Below are positions 53,967 to 62,734 of a stretch of 64,000 bases of DNA, one piece after another. The notes below the pieces were generated by a model. The model made no database searches. It saw nothing but the letters and a program-made list of their open reading frames with translations, and was not told the origin of the DNA. The translations under genes were made by a program, and so were the position numbers. Numbering within the stretch: the stretch's first letter is position 1; each line of letters begins with the position of its first letter. Source of the DNA: an uncultured Campylobacterota bacterium (GTDB lineage Bacteria; Campylobacterota; Campylobacteria; Campylobacterales; Sulfurovaceae); contig CAKZQQ010000005.1 of the NCBI GenBank assembly GCA_937141405.1, forward strand, positions 1 through 64,000, in the 5' to 3' direction.

Positions 53967-54512
53967 TTGGAGCATAAAACACCAAAAGATCAATTTAGAA
54001 AAGATTGTTTTGAGAGGTTAAAAAAAGCAAGTAAACTTCCTAATCGTTATGCAAAAGATAAAAGATTACAAAGAGAGCTTTTGGAGTATATCAATCACCT
54101 TAATCCTAAGGTCGTGATGTTATATATCCCCATGAAAATAGAGTTTGATATAAGTTGGATTATAAAAAAACTTAAGCAAGATTGCAGATTAATATATGTT
54201 CCATTTATGGAAAATGAAAGTTTTAGACTGGTAAAATACAGATTACCGCTTATAAAAAATAGTTCCGGTATAAAAGAACCGAAGTGTAGTAAGAGTTTTA
54301 GAAAGAAAGATATTGATTTAGCTGTCGTTCCTGTGATAGGGGTGGATTCGACGTTCAAAAGAGTCGGGTTTGGTCGAGGAATGTATGATAGATTTTTCGA
54401 AAAAGAGAAAAAAAACATTAAAACCACGCTATTCATAGCTAGATATTTGTGTATATCTGAAGATATCGTGACCAATGCACACGATGTAAGCCCGGATATT
54501 ATAATAGCCTAG
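53967..54512 (+). CDS. 5-formyltetrahydrofolate cyclo-ligase
   Basis: A 181-aa MTHFS-type enzyme that returns 5-formyl-THF to the active folate pool using ATP. The N-terminal QFRKDCFERLKKASKLPNR and the C-terminal GFGRGMYDRFFEK (the G-x-G-x-G-x-YDR motif) are diagnostic. The start is uncertain: TTG 53967 gives a 10-base gap to AAAAGG, while TTG 53958 would leave only one base. It is 38 bases before rny. Confidence 0.87.
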   Translation: MEHKTPKDQFRKDCFERLKKASKLPNRYAKDKRLQRELLEYINHLNPKVVMLYIPMKIEFDISWIIKKLKQDCRLIYVPFMENESFRLVKYRLPLIKNSSGIKEPKCSKSFRKKDIDLAVVPVIGVDSTFKRVGFGRGMYDRFFEKEKKNIKTTLFIARYLCISEDIVTNAHDVSPDIIIA

Positions 54513-54550
54513 TTGATATAAGTGTCTTGTGTGATAAAAAAGGATAAGTA

Positions 54551-56071
54551 ATGATATGGCCTGATGTACTTGTTGGAACGCTCCTTGGTGTTTTGATCAG
54601 TTTCTTGGTTTTTAGAAACCTTTATCTCTATAAAAGAATATCCTATATTGAGATGGATGCTAAGGCAAAAGCTGAAGCTATAGAAAATGAAGCAAGACAG
54701 TTTCTCAGTGAAACAAAAATGTCCTTAAAAGAGTTAGAGCTTGAGCATGAGCGAAGTTATCAGGCAAATTTATTGCGTATCAAAGAGGAGAAGGGTCGAC
54801 TTAAAGAGCGTGAAGTCGTTTTTGAAGAGAGAGAAAAAAGGGTCTTGTCGAGTGAAAATAAGCTCATTGAAAAAGAGAAAAAGATCAATCAGCTAGAAGA
54901 GATGAAGATGAAGATGCTTGACGAGTATAGAGAAAAGCTAGAGTCGATCTCATCAATGGGAGTCGAAGAGGCACAAGAGTATATCCTTGAGATGGCAAAA
55001 CAGAAAAACAGAGTCAAAGTGGCGAAGATGAGCAGAGATGCTTTGCAACTTGCGAAAGAAGATATAGATAGAAAAGTAAAATATATCTTAGCACAAGCAA
55101 CCACAAGATATGCCGGCGAGTTTGCCGGCGAGAGACTTATAAGCAAGATAGAGTTACCAAGTGATGAGCATAAAGGGCTTATAATCGGTAAAGAGGGAAG
55201 AAATATTAAGTCTTTAGAGTCACTTTTAGGCGTTGATATTATCATTGATGAGACGCCTGGTATTATAACGGTGAGTAGTTTCAATCTTTATAGAAGAGCA
55301 ATTGCAATCAAAGTCATTCAGGCGCTTATAGACGATGGTAGGGTACATCCTGCCCGTATAGAAGAGGTTTACGAGAAGACCTTGAAGGATTTTGAAGAAG
55401 AGACATATAGCGAAGGGAGAGATGTCTTGATTGATCTTGGTGTTTATCCTATGAATGAAGAGCTTACAAGACTTTTGGGCAAATTAAAATATAGAGCGAG
55501 CTATGGGCAAAATGCATTAGCACATACGCTTGAAGTAGCACGGCTTGCAGGGGTTATGGCTGCCGAAATAGGTGGCGATGAAAAACTTGCTATTCGCGCA
55601 GGACTATTGCATGATATAGGTAAAGCACTCACGCAAGAGTATGGTGGATCGCATGTAGATATCGGTGTAGATTTGTGTGCCAAAAATAAAGAGCATCCGA
55701 CAGTTATCAATGCGATACTAGCGCACCACGGTCATGCAGAACCTGATAGTATAGAGAGTGCGTGTGTTTGTACGGCTGATGTTTTAAGTGCGGCTAGACC
55801 GGGTGCAAGGAGAGAAGTGCTTGAGGCATTTGCAAAAAGAGTAAAAGAGCTTGAAAGTATCGCAACTTCAAAAGAGTCTGTAGAGTATGCTTATGCGATT
55901 AATGCCGGAAGGGAGATAAGAGTTATCGTCAATGCACAAAAGATGAGTGATGATGAGGCGTGTATTTTGAGTCAAGAGATTGCAAATGAGATAGAAGAAA
56001 AGGTACAATACCCTGCTGAGATAAAAGTGAATGTTATTCGAGAGACAAGATCAATCAGTTATGCGAAATAA
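54551..56071 (+). CDS. rny: Ribonuclease Y
   Basis: A 506-aa membrane-anchored endoribonuclease. It has an N-terminal TM (VLVGTLLGVLISFLVF), a long coiled coil (~35-170), a KH domain with LIIGKEGRNIKSLESLLGVD at about residues 215-240, and an HD domain with HTLEVARLAGVMAAEIGG and the metal-binding GLLHDIGKAL near residue 354. It initiates mRNA decay. It follows the formyl-THF ligase gene as in relatives. Confidence 0.96.
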   Translation: MIWPDVLVGTLLGVLISFLVFRNLYLYKRISYIEMDAKAKAEAIENEARQFLSETKMSLKELELEHERSYQANLLRIKEEKGRLKEREVVFEEREKRVLSSENKLIEKEKKINQLEEMKMKMLDEYREKLESISSMGVEEAQEYILEMAKQKNRVKVAKMSRDALQLAKEDIDRKVKYILAQATTRYAGEFAGERLISKIELPSDEHKGLIIGKEGRNIKSLESLLGVDIIIDETPGIITVSSFNLYRRAIAIKVIQALIDDGRVHPARIEEVYEKTLKDFEEETYSEGRDVLIDLGVYPMNEELTRLLGKLKYRASYGQNALAHTLEVARLAGVMAAEIGGDEKLAIRAGLLHDIGKALTQEYGGSHVDIGVDLCAKNKEHPTVINAILAHHGHAEPDSIESACVCTADVLSAARPGARREVLEAFAKRVKELESIATSKESVEYAYAINAGREIRVIVNAQKMSDDEACILSQEIANEIEEKVQYPAEIKVNVIRETRSISYAK

Positions 56072-56102
56072 ATGCTAAATAGATAAAAGTGAGGAAGACG
56101 AA

Positions 56103-56636
56103 GTGAAAAAGATTTTGATTATGTGTTTGATGGTTCTAGGTTTAATGAGTGCAGGCAACGCAAAAGACGCACAGATAGTTGTGTTGCATACAAGTGCCGG
56201 AAATATTGAGCTGAAAATGTTTCCCGATATAGCACCTAAAGCCGTAGAAAATTTTGTGACACATGCCAAAAATGGTTATTATAATGGTGTTATCTTCCAC
56301 AGGGTTATCAAAGGGTTTATGATTCAAGGTGGTGATCCGACAGGTACTGGTATGGGCGGTGAGTCTATCTGGGGTAACGATTTTGATAATGAATACGGCA
56401 ATAATGTAGTTTTTGATAGACCCTTTCTGCTTGCTATGGCAAATCGCGGACCAAATACTAATGGAAGCCAATTTTTTATCACAACAGCTCCTGCTGATTG
56501 GCTCAATGGAGGCTATACGATATTTGGAGAGGTAGTATCCGGTCAAGATGTTGTCACAAAGATAGAGAATGTAACAACCGGCGATATGGATAGACCGATG
56601 GTAGATCAGGTGATAACAAAAGCAACACTCAAGTAG
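56103..56636 (+). CDS. Periplasmic cyclophilin-type peptidyl-prolyl isomerase
   Basis: A 177-aa PpiA-like enzyme with a signal peptide (ILIMCLMVLGLMSAGNA). Cyclophilin core: YYNGVIFHRVIKGFMIQGGD, LLAMANRGPNTNGSQFFITT (Gln/Phe active site) and GGYTIFGEVVSGQDVV. It accelerates proline isomerisation in exported proteins. The start is GTG with GAGGAAG upstream. cmoB follows 3 bases later. Confidence 0.94.
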   Translation: MKKILIMCLMVLGLMSAGNAKDAQIVVLHTSAGNIELKMFPDIAPKAVENFVTHAKNGYYNGVIFHRVIKGFMIQGGDPTGTGMGGESIWGNDFDNEYGNNVVFDRPFLLAMANRGPNTNGSQFFITTAPADWLNGGYTIFGEVVSGQDVVTKIENVTTGDMDRPMVDQVITKATLK

Positions 56637-56639
56637 ATT

Positions 56640-57539
56640 ATGAATCTAGATGAGCTAAGGCGTGAGCGTCAAAAATGTTTGTCGTGGAAAAATATAGCTC
56701 CTATCAATAGCACTATCGATGCTTTAGATGAGTATAAGTGCTCTTTCTTTTTGGGCGACATCATAGATATTCAAATCGAGAATATCTCAAAAGATGCAAT
56801 GCAAGAGATTGAACAGGGCGCAAAGATGATGAAGCCTTGGCGCAAGGGACCCTTTAAAATCAATGAACTCTTGATTGATTCGGAGTGGAGAAGTGATAAA
56901 AAATACAATCTGCTTGCTCCCTATTTTGATCTAAAAGATAAGATTGTAGGTGATATAGGGTGCAATAACGGCTACTATATGTTTAGAATGTTGAGCCAAA
57001 AACCAAAAAAGATTATTGGCTTTGACCCCTCAGCACTCTACTATATGCAATTTAAATTTTTAAATCATTTTATAAAAAGCGATATAGTCTATGAGCTTTT
57101 GGGTGTTGAACATCTGGAGTTTTATGAGCATAAATTTGATCTACTCTTTTGTTTAGGGGTACTTTATCATAGAAGTGACCCCGTATCCACTTTAAAATCA
57201 CTGTTTAAGAGTTTAAATGAGGGCGGAGAACTCATTTTAGATACTTTTATGATAGATGGTGATGAAGAAGTTGCACTTTGCCCAAGAGATAGATACTCTA
57301 AAATACCCAATATATATTTCATTCCTACGGTCAATACACTCAAAAATTGGTGCTTTCGAGCAGGGTTTTGCGAAATTGAAGTATTAAATATCGTAAAAAC
57401 AGAGCACGATGAGCAGAGAAAAACACCCTGGATTGACACTCAAAGCCTGGAAGATTTTTTAGACCCAAATGAGAGCTCAAGGACTGTAGAGGGGTATCCA
57501 GCGCCCAAAAGAGTCTACATAAAAGCCAAAAAGAATTAA
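56640..57539 (+). CDS. cmoB: tRNA U34 carboxymethyltransferase
   Basis: A 299-aa SAM-type enzyme using carboxy-SAM to make cmo5U34 in tRNA. It has WRKGPFKINELLIDSEWRSD, the SAM loop GDIGCNNGYYMFRM, GFDPSALYYMQFKF, and the C-terminal ESSRTVEGYPAPKRVYIKA. cmoA, which makes carboxy-SAM, is not in the window. The gene lies 3 bases after the cyclophilin stop. Confidence 0.94.
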   Translation: MNLDELRRERQKCLSWKNIAPINSTIDALDEYKCSFFLGDIIDIQIENISKDAMQEIEQGAKMMKPWRKGPFKINELLIDSEWRSDKKYNLLAPYFDLKDKIVGDIGCNNGYYMFRMLSQKPKKIIGFDPSALYYMQFKFLNHFIKSDIVYELLGVEHLEFYEHKFDLLFCLGVLYHRSDPVSTLKSLFKSLNEGGELILDTFMIDGDEEVALCPRDRYSKIPNIYFIPTVNTLKNWCFRAGFCEIEVLNIVKTEHDEQRKTPWIDTQSLEDFLDPNESSRTVEGYPAPKRVYIKAKKN

Positions 57540-57650
57540 AATAGCAAAAAAACCTAAAAATAAGTTTTATTTTTAAATAAGCTTTTTTTAGATATAAATA
57601 TGCAACGAAAAAATAATTCATTTATTTTGAAAAATTAGGAATATGTGCCC

Positions 57651-58310
57651 ATGAGGATACTAACAGTTGGTCTTAACGATGATTATGTCAAAAAGCTTGA
57701 GGATGAGCTTTATAGATATTTTATATGTATCGTCGATAATGCCAAAGATTTATATGATGCAACCAATTTTACCGACTTTCGTCACTATGAGTTAGTTTTA
57801 GTGGTCGATGAGGGGGTTAATTTTTCCCTAGAAAGATATGTCAATGAGGTAAAACGCAAAAAAAGCGAAACTAAGATTATAGTGCTCACGAAAGATTTCA
57901 AAGCGCAACCGGTATTTTTCAACATAGGTGCCGATGATGTTATCTGTAATCACTGCGAACATCCTGATCTTATAGCCGCTAGAGTTTTAGCAAATATGAG
58001 ACACCTTTTTGGTACAAAAGTTGATATAGGCAAACTTGTAATAGATATTGCCAATAAAAGAATAGAATATGATGAGAAGATCATATCTTTAAACGGTAAG
58101 ACTTTTGATATCTTGGCGTATCTCGCGCTTAGAAAACAGAGAGTATTCTCTAAAGATGAGATTATCAATGCGCTTTGGGAAGAGCCTGAGTATGTAAGCG
58201 ATAATACCGTCGAAGTAGCTATCAATCAGATAAGAAAAAGACTCAAAAACATTCTTGGTTTTCAAGTTATTCATACCGTCAGAAGAAGAGGCTATAAGTT
58301 CGCTTATTAG
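57651..58310 (+). CDS. hsrA: HsrA (HP1043)-type orphan response regulator
   Basis: A 219-aa OmpR/PhoB-type regulator. The receiver (1-~115) lacks the usual acidic pair after beta-1 (ILTVGLNDDY), and the phospho-acceptor position in LVLVVDEGVN is displaced by one residue, so phosphorylation is unlikely. The winged-helix domain (~125-219) ends TVRRRGYKFAY, with DNTVEVAINQIRKRLKN as the recognition helix, very close to HP1043/Cj0355. In Helicobacter this is an essential, phosphorylation-independent regulator. The start is ATG 57651 (MRILTV, matching the family), though GTG 57645 is nearer to the AGGA at 57636. There is no partner kinase. Confidence 0.9.
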   Translation: MRILTVGLNDDYVKKLEDELYRYFICIVDNAKDLYDATNFTDFRHYELVLVVDEGVNFSLERYVNEVKRKKSETKIIVLTKDFKAQPVFFNIGADDVICNHCEHPDLIAARVLANMRHLFGTKVDIGKLVIDIANKRIEYDEKIISLNGKTFDILAYLALRKQRVFSKDEIINALWEEPEYVSDNTVEVAINQIRKRLKNILGFQVIHTVRRRGYKFAY

Positions 58311-58313
58311 CTC

Positions 58314-58919
58314 TTAAAGGCTATTTTGAACTTGACTTATCCAATAAGGAATATAGCGCATCTCCTCTTTGAGTGTTGTCGCCTCACCATGTCCCGGATA
58401 GATTGTATGATTTTCCTTTATCTTAGCAACTCTATTGAGACTCTCTAGCATGGATTTGCCGTTTGAATAGCGAAAATCCCATCTGCCTATAGAGCTACGA
58501 AAAAGAAAATCACCACTAAACCAAACATCTTCTATCTCGATAACACTACAGCCCGGAGTGTGTCCTGGGAAATAGAGAAATTTTATCTTAATATCTTCTA
58601 TCATAATCGTTTCATCAGGATGAACGCATATGTCAGCCTTACTCGGAGGTGTCCCTTGTGAGAATGGATCGCTTTCAAGCATAAAAGCATCATCTTTTGG
58701 AGTATAGATAGGAATTTTTAGCTTTTCTTTGAGCTCTTGATTGCTCCAAACATGATCAAAGTGTCCATGAGTATTGAGAATCGCCAAAGGATTTTTCACA
58801 TTCTCTAATACCCACTTTGTTGCTCCTTTGCCCGGGTCGATGATAAGCTCTTTTTCACCTATCCTTACAATATAACAGTTGGTTTGGTATTGACCCATTG
58901 GCTGGATTTTAATCTCCAT
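58314..58919 (-). CDS. Metallo-beta-lactamase-fold hydrolase (glyoxalase II-like)
   Basis: A 201-aa MBL hydrolase. The metal motif THGHFDH gives H51, H53, D55 and H56. FPGHTPGCSVIEIEDVWFSG and the late YPGHGE complete the two-metal site. It is short of the C-terminal substrate domain of true glyoxalase II and so belongs to the YcbL-like group of thioester hydrolases. It is convergent with hsrA (gap 3 bases) and divergent from the DUF455 gene. Confidence 0.9.
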   Translation of the reverse strand: MEIKIQPMGQYQTNCYIVRIGEKELIIDPGKGATKWVLENVKNPLAILNTHGHFDHVWSNQELKEKLKIPIYTPKDDAFMLESDPFSQGTPPSKADICVHPDETIMIEDIKIKFLYFPGHTPGCSVIEIEDVWFSGDFLFRSSIGRWDFRYSNGKSMLESLNRVAKIKENHTIYPGHGEATTLKEEMRYIPYWISQVQNSL

Positions 58920-58924
58920 TGCTC

Positions 58925-58930
58925 TATAAT
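58925..58930 (+). promoter_or_regulatory. -10 box directly before the DUF455 gene
   Basis: TATAAT ends six bases before the ATG at 58937. With normal spacing transcription would begin at or next to the start codon, and no Shine-Dalgarno sequence is present, so the mRNA may be leaderless. Confidence 0.45.
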
Positions 58931-58936
58931 TCTCCT

Positions 58937-59746
58937 ATGAATTTTTCTAAACAACTTGAAATTGCTCTTTGTAGTGATGATATCACTGTAAAAAAGCAAA
59001 TAACCCTTGATTTGTTGGCTTATTGTACCAAAAATGATTTAGAGTTCAACTATGAGCCAAAAAGTTGGGATAAGCCATCCTATTTTCATCGATGCACTAT
59101 AGTAAATCCAAGAGATTTGCCCAAGAGAAACCATCTTGATACAGATGAAGGACTGGCAAAAATGGTGCATGCTATCACGCATATCGAATATTGCGCTATT
59201 GATCTTGCGCTGGATGCTGTCTATAGATTTGGCTTTATGCCCAAAGAATTTCTCCTTGATTGGCTCGTTGTAGCCGAAGATGAGATAAGGCACTTTATAA
59301 TGCTTGAGGGAATGCTGCATGAGCTTGGATTTGCTTATGGAGATTTTGCAGTACATCAAGGATTTTTTGAGATAGCAAAAAAGACCGAAAGCTCTGCGAT
59401 GGATAGGATGGCTATAGTGCCTAGATATTATGAAGCAAATGGGTTGGATGTTAATCCACAGATTATAAAAAAACTTGAAAATAGAAAAAAAGATAGGATA
59501 GTTGCCAAGATGATGGATGCCCTCTTTGTGATACTCGAAGAAGAGGTTGATCATGTGAGAAAAGGCGATAAGTGGTTTCATTATATGGCTAGTAAGAAGA
59601 GCGAAGATCATAAAAGTCTCTATTTTGATATTTTGAAAAAATATAATCTTTTAGATAAGCATAGACCGCATATAAATGTTCAAGCAAGAAAACGCGCAGG
59701 TTTCAGTTGTGAAGAGATAAAAATTTTAGGCGCTAAAGAGTGCTGA
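58937..59746 (+). CDS. DUF455 ferritin-like protein
   Basis: A 269-aa protein of the DUF455 family, a ferritin-like four-helix bundle. Candidate di-iron ligands are in MVHAITHIEYCAIDLALDA, VVAEDEIRHFIMLEGMLHEL and LEEEVDHVRKGDKWF (E-x2-H type pairs). The catalytic role is unknown; relatives of this fold include tRNA hydroxylase MiaE. The start is ATG 58937; the frame extends to a TTG at 58919, but that has no ribosome binding site and overlaps the divergent hydrolase start. Confidence 0.85.
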   Translation: MNFSKQLEIALCSDDITVKKQITLDLLAYCTKNDLEFNYEPKSWDKPSYFHRCTIVNPRDLPKRNHLDTDEGLAKMVHAITHIEYCAIDLALDAVYRFGFMPKEFLLDWLVVAEDEIRHFIMLEGMLHELGFAYGDFAVHQGFFEIAKKTESSAMDRMAIVPRYYEANGLDVNPQIIKKLENRKKDRIVAKMMDALFVILEEEVDHVRKGDKWFHYMASKKSEDHKSLYFDILKKYNLLDKHRPHINVQARKRAGFSCEEIKILGAKEC

Positions 59747-59753
59747 TTTTTGC

Positions 59754-59783
59754 AAAATTAAAAATAATATTTTAATTTTTTTT
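59754..59783 (+). terminator. AT-only hairpin after the DUF455 gene
   Basis: AAAATTAAAA (59754-59763) pairs with TTTTAATTTT (59770-59779) and is followed by four T. The stem has no GC, so strength is doubtful. Confidence 0.4.
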
Positions 59784-59793
59784 AAAAAAATAG

Positions 59794-59799
59794 TATAAT
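59794..59799 (+). promoter_or_regulatory. -10 box for the DegT-type aminotransferase gene
   Basis: TATAAT, 28 bases before the ATG, following a T/A-rich tract. No good -35. Confidence 0.5.
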
Positions 59800-59827
59800 A
59801 ATCCACTTAACAAATAAAGGATTCGAG

Positions 59828-60967
59828 ATGAAAACAGTAGTCCCATTTTATAGATATCCGACAAATGTCGATATAGGATCGATCCTGAAAGAGGCTTCCG
59901 GCGATGTTAACGGACTAGACAACGTAGAGACGCTTGAGGAAGTTTTCAAAAATTTTATTGGTTGTAAATACGCCGTTAGTGCTTCTAGCGGAACAAATGC
60001 ACTGCATCTTGCTATGTGCGCACTCGACCTCAAAAGAGGCGATAAGGTTATATGTAGCATCAATGCTTTTGTTAATGTCCCTGAGGTTGTTAGACATTTT
60101 GATGCAGAGCCTATTTTCGTAGATTGTAATAGTGATGACTATATGATTAATCCTGCTAAACTCAAGGAGGCAATTGCAAAAAATAAGAGCAAAAAATTAA
60201 GAGCAGTGATTGTCAATCATATGGGCGGCAAAGTTGCCGATATGGAAGAGATATATGCCATAGCAAAAGAGGGGAATATCAAAGTCATAGAAGATGCGAC
60301 TGATGCGATGGGGAGCAAATATAAAGATAAAATGATAGGCTCAACCGGAGCCGATATGACCGTGTTTTCTTTTGTCCCACATCTTGTTCGGGATGTTGTT
60401 TCCGGAGGGATTTTAGTCACTGAGAGCGAGTCTTACGCAACAAGAGCAAAGCTTTATAGAAATCATGGACTTGTTGATGGGCAAGATGAGGGTATCTATA
60501 GCGTCGGTTATTTTTATGACATGATAGATATAGGATTATCATATAAAATTAGCGAGATAGATGCTGCTATTTGTCTTAGAAGACTCAAAGATATCGATAG
60601 TGCGATGGAAAATAGAGCGCAAATAGCAAGTATCTATAAAAAAGAGCTTGAAGGGATTGATCACATAACTATCAAAACTTCTCTTGATGAGTCAAATATA
60701 ACCAACTTTTTTATCGAGATAGATAAAAATAGAGACCACTTTGCAAGAGAGCTAAAAAAAGAGGGTGTTGAGATAAGATTGCACTATATACCACTCAATT
60801 TTATGGAATATTACAAGAAAAAATATGAGTTAAAAGTTTTTGATTTTCTTTCATCTTTGGAGATATACCAAAAAACTATCTCCTTACCTATCTTTGATGA
60901 GATGACCCAAGATGAGGCGCATAAAGTATGTGAGGTTGTGAAAAAAGTAGCCAATACTTATATGTAA
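59828..60967 (+). CDS. DegT/DnrJ/EryC1-family aminotransferase
   Basis: A 379-aa PLP enzyme of the sugar aminotransferase type. It has AVSASSGTNALHLAMCALDL (PLP phosphate loop), VIEDATDAMGSKYKDKMIGS, and the region SFVPHLVRDVVSGGILVTES, where the PLP-binding lysine is normally found as S-x-H-x-x-K. Here the segment reads FVPHLVRDVV, so the usual lysine appears to be Arg. The rest, YRNHGLVDGQDEG and GLSYKISEIDAAICLRRLKD, is normal. It could act on a nucleotide sugar for surface glycans, or be a non-catalytic or dehydrase-type variant. It is followed by lpxK after 8 bases. Confidence 0.88.
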   Translation: MKTVVPFYRYPTNVDIGSILKEASGDVNGLDNVETLEEVFKNFIGCKYAVSASSGTNALHLAMCALDLKRGDKVICSINAFVNVPEVVRHFDAEPIFVDCNSDDYMINPAKLKEAIAKNKSKKLRAVIVNHMGGKVADMEEIYAIAKEGNIKVIEDATDAMGSKYKDKMIGSTGADMTVFSFVPHLVRDVVSGGILVTESESYATRAKLYRNHGLVDGQDEGIYSVGYFYDMIDIGLSYKISEIDAAICLRRLKDIDSAMENRAQIASIYKKELEGIDHITIKTSLDESNITNFFIEIDKNRDHFARELKKEGVEIRLHYIPLNFMEYYKKKYELKVFDFLSSLEIYQKTISLPIFDEMTQDEAHKVCEVVKKVANTYM

Positions 60968-60975
60968 GTTGCTTA

Positions 60976-61893
60976 ATGCATAGTTTGATTGAATCACTTT
61001 GGTTCCATACAAGATGGTATCATCTTCCTCTTCTAATTATACTCTTCCCTCTTGCTCTATTGTGGGGAGTGTTGATGGGACTTCGCAGATTTTTTGCTAA
61101 AGAAAAAGATTTTGGGATACCTATTGTTAGTGTAGGTAATATTGTCGTAGGGGGCACAGGGAAGACGCCATTTCTTATAGAACTGCTAGCGAGATATCCT
61201 AAAGCTTTTGTTATCTCAAGAGGATATGGAAGGCAAAGTAGCGGCTATCTTCTTGTGAGTCAAGACGGTAAGATACTTGTCGATGTTGATAAGAGTGCCG
61301 ATGAGCCTATGCTTATAGCACAGCTAGCAAAAGAGTGCAGTGTTATCGTGAGTGAAGATAGAAAATTTGCTATAAAAAAAGCTCAAGAGATGGGCGCTAA
61401 AGTTATATTTTTAGATGACGGCTTCAATCAGGTAGGCATCAAAAAATTTAATATCCTGCTTAAGTCAGAAAACAGTAGCAATACTCTACCAATGCCCGCA
61501 GGTCCTTATAGAGAGTTTAGCTTTTTTGAGCGTTGCTCAGATATTGTGGCGATTGAGGGGATTGATTTTGCAAGGTCGGTTGATTTTGAAAATCTCGGTA
61601 AAAAGATGGTGCTAGTCACCGCAATCTCAAATCCTGAGCGATTGGATAGATTTTTACCAAAAGGCATTGTAGGCAAATATTACTTTAGGGATCATTCCTA
61701 TTTTGATGAGGATAATCTAAAAGAGATTCTCGCAAGGGAAGGTGCTGATAGACTCTTGGTCACGCAGAAAGATTTGGTTAAAATGGTTGATTTTAAGTTG
61801 CCTCTGGCGATTATAAAGTTAAAATTAGAGATTAAAGAGTACATATTTGACGCAGTGGATAACTATATAAAAGGAGAGAGTGGTGAAAGATAA
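60976..61893 (+). CDS. lpxK: Tetraacyldisaccharide 4'-kinase
   Basis: A 305-aa lipid A kinase. It has an N-terminal membrane segment (LPLLIILFPLALLWGVLMGL), P-loop GNIVVGGTGKTPFLIELL at residues ~50-67, VISRGYGRQSSGYLLV, and the Walker B-like FLDDGFNQ. It phosphorylates the 4' position of the lipid A precursor. Its stop lies inside argB, so the genes are coupled. Confidence 0.95.
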   Translation: MHSLIESLWFHTRWYHLPLLIILFPLALLWGVLMGLRRFFAKEKDFGIPIVSVGNIVVGGTGKTPFLIELLARYPKAFVISRGYGRQSSGYLLVSQDGKILVDVDKSADEPMLIAQLAKECSVIVSEDRKFAIKKAQEMGAKVIFLDDGFNQVGIKKFNILLKSENSSNTLPMPAGPYREFSFFERCSDIVAIEGIDFARSVDFENLGKKMVLVTAISNPERLDRFLPKGIVGKYYFRDHSYFDEDNLKEILAREGADRLLVTQKDLVKMVDFKLPLAIIKLKLEIKEYIFDAVDNYIKGESGER

Positions 61894-62734
61894 TTTAGGG
61901 GTTGTTAAAACACTTCTTGATGCACTCCCGTACATAAAGAAATTTAAAAATGAGAAGATAGTTATAAAATATGGCGGTTCAGCGCAAAGTAGTGATGAGC
62001 TCAAGGTGCAGTTTGCTCAAGACATCGTGCTCTTACATTTTGTGGGACTCAAGCCGGTCGTTGTGCATGGCGGCGGCAAGAAGATTACAGATCTTTTGAA
62101 TAAACTTGATATACCAACTAGCTTTGTAGATGGACAGCGGGTAACAACACAGGAGATTATGGGTATTGCCGAGATGGTTTTAAGTGGAGATATCAACAAA
62201 GAGATCGTTGCATTGCTCAATACGCAAGGGGCAAAAGCACTAGGTGTTTCAGGGAAAGACGGTCATTTTTTAGAAGCAGTTCCAAAAGATTTTGATAAAT
62301 TTGGTTATACAGGCATTATCGAGCGTGTTGATCCTCTCTTTATCGATGATATTATCGATGATGGACTCATCCCTGTTATTGCACCAATCGCGGGTAGTAG
62401 TTCTGTTGGGCATCCGGGATTTAATATCAATGCAGATTTGGCAGCTAGCAAGATAGCAGTAGCTCTTAAAGCAAACAAAGTACTCTTTCTTACCGATACT
62501 CCGGGCGTTTTGGATAAAAGTGGTGAGCTCATCACAAATTTAAGCGTTGAGAAGACCAACGCACTTAAAGCTGATGGGACGATACATGGAGGCATGGTGC
62601 CAAAAGTTGATGCGTGCATAGAGGCACTCAGAGGTGGTGTGAGTAGAGCGCATATCATTGATGGAAGGTTGGAGCACTCACTCCTTTTGGAGATACTTAC
62701 CAGTAGTGGTGTTGGAAGCTGTATAGAGTTATAA
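61883..62734 (+). CDS. argB: Acetylglutamate kinase
   Basis: A 283-aa amino acid kinase. It has KYGGSAQSSDELKVQFAQDI, VVHGGGKKITDLLNKL, FINADLAASKIAVALKANKV-like NINADLAASKIA, and a C-terminal GGMVPKVDACIEALRGGVSR. It catalyses the second step of arginine synthesis. The start is GTG 61883 with AAGGAG (61871-61876) six bases upstream; GTG 61880 is too near. It overlaps lpxK by 11 bases and the convergent Sir2 gene by 6. Confidence 0.95.
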   Translation: MKDNLGVVKTLLDALPYIKKFKNEKIVIKYGGSAQSSDELKVQFAQDIVLLHFVGLKPVVVHGGGKKITDLLNKLDIPTSFVDGQRVTTQEIMGIAEMVLSGDINKEIVALLNTQGAKALGVSGKDGHFLEAVPKDFDKFGYTGIIERVDPLFIDDIIDDGLIPVIAPIAGSSSVGHPGFNINADLAASKIAVALKANKVLFLTDTPGVLDKSGELITNLSVEKTNALKADGTIHGGMVPKVDACIEALRGGVSRAHIIDGRLEHSLLLEILTSSGVGSCIEL

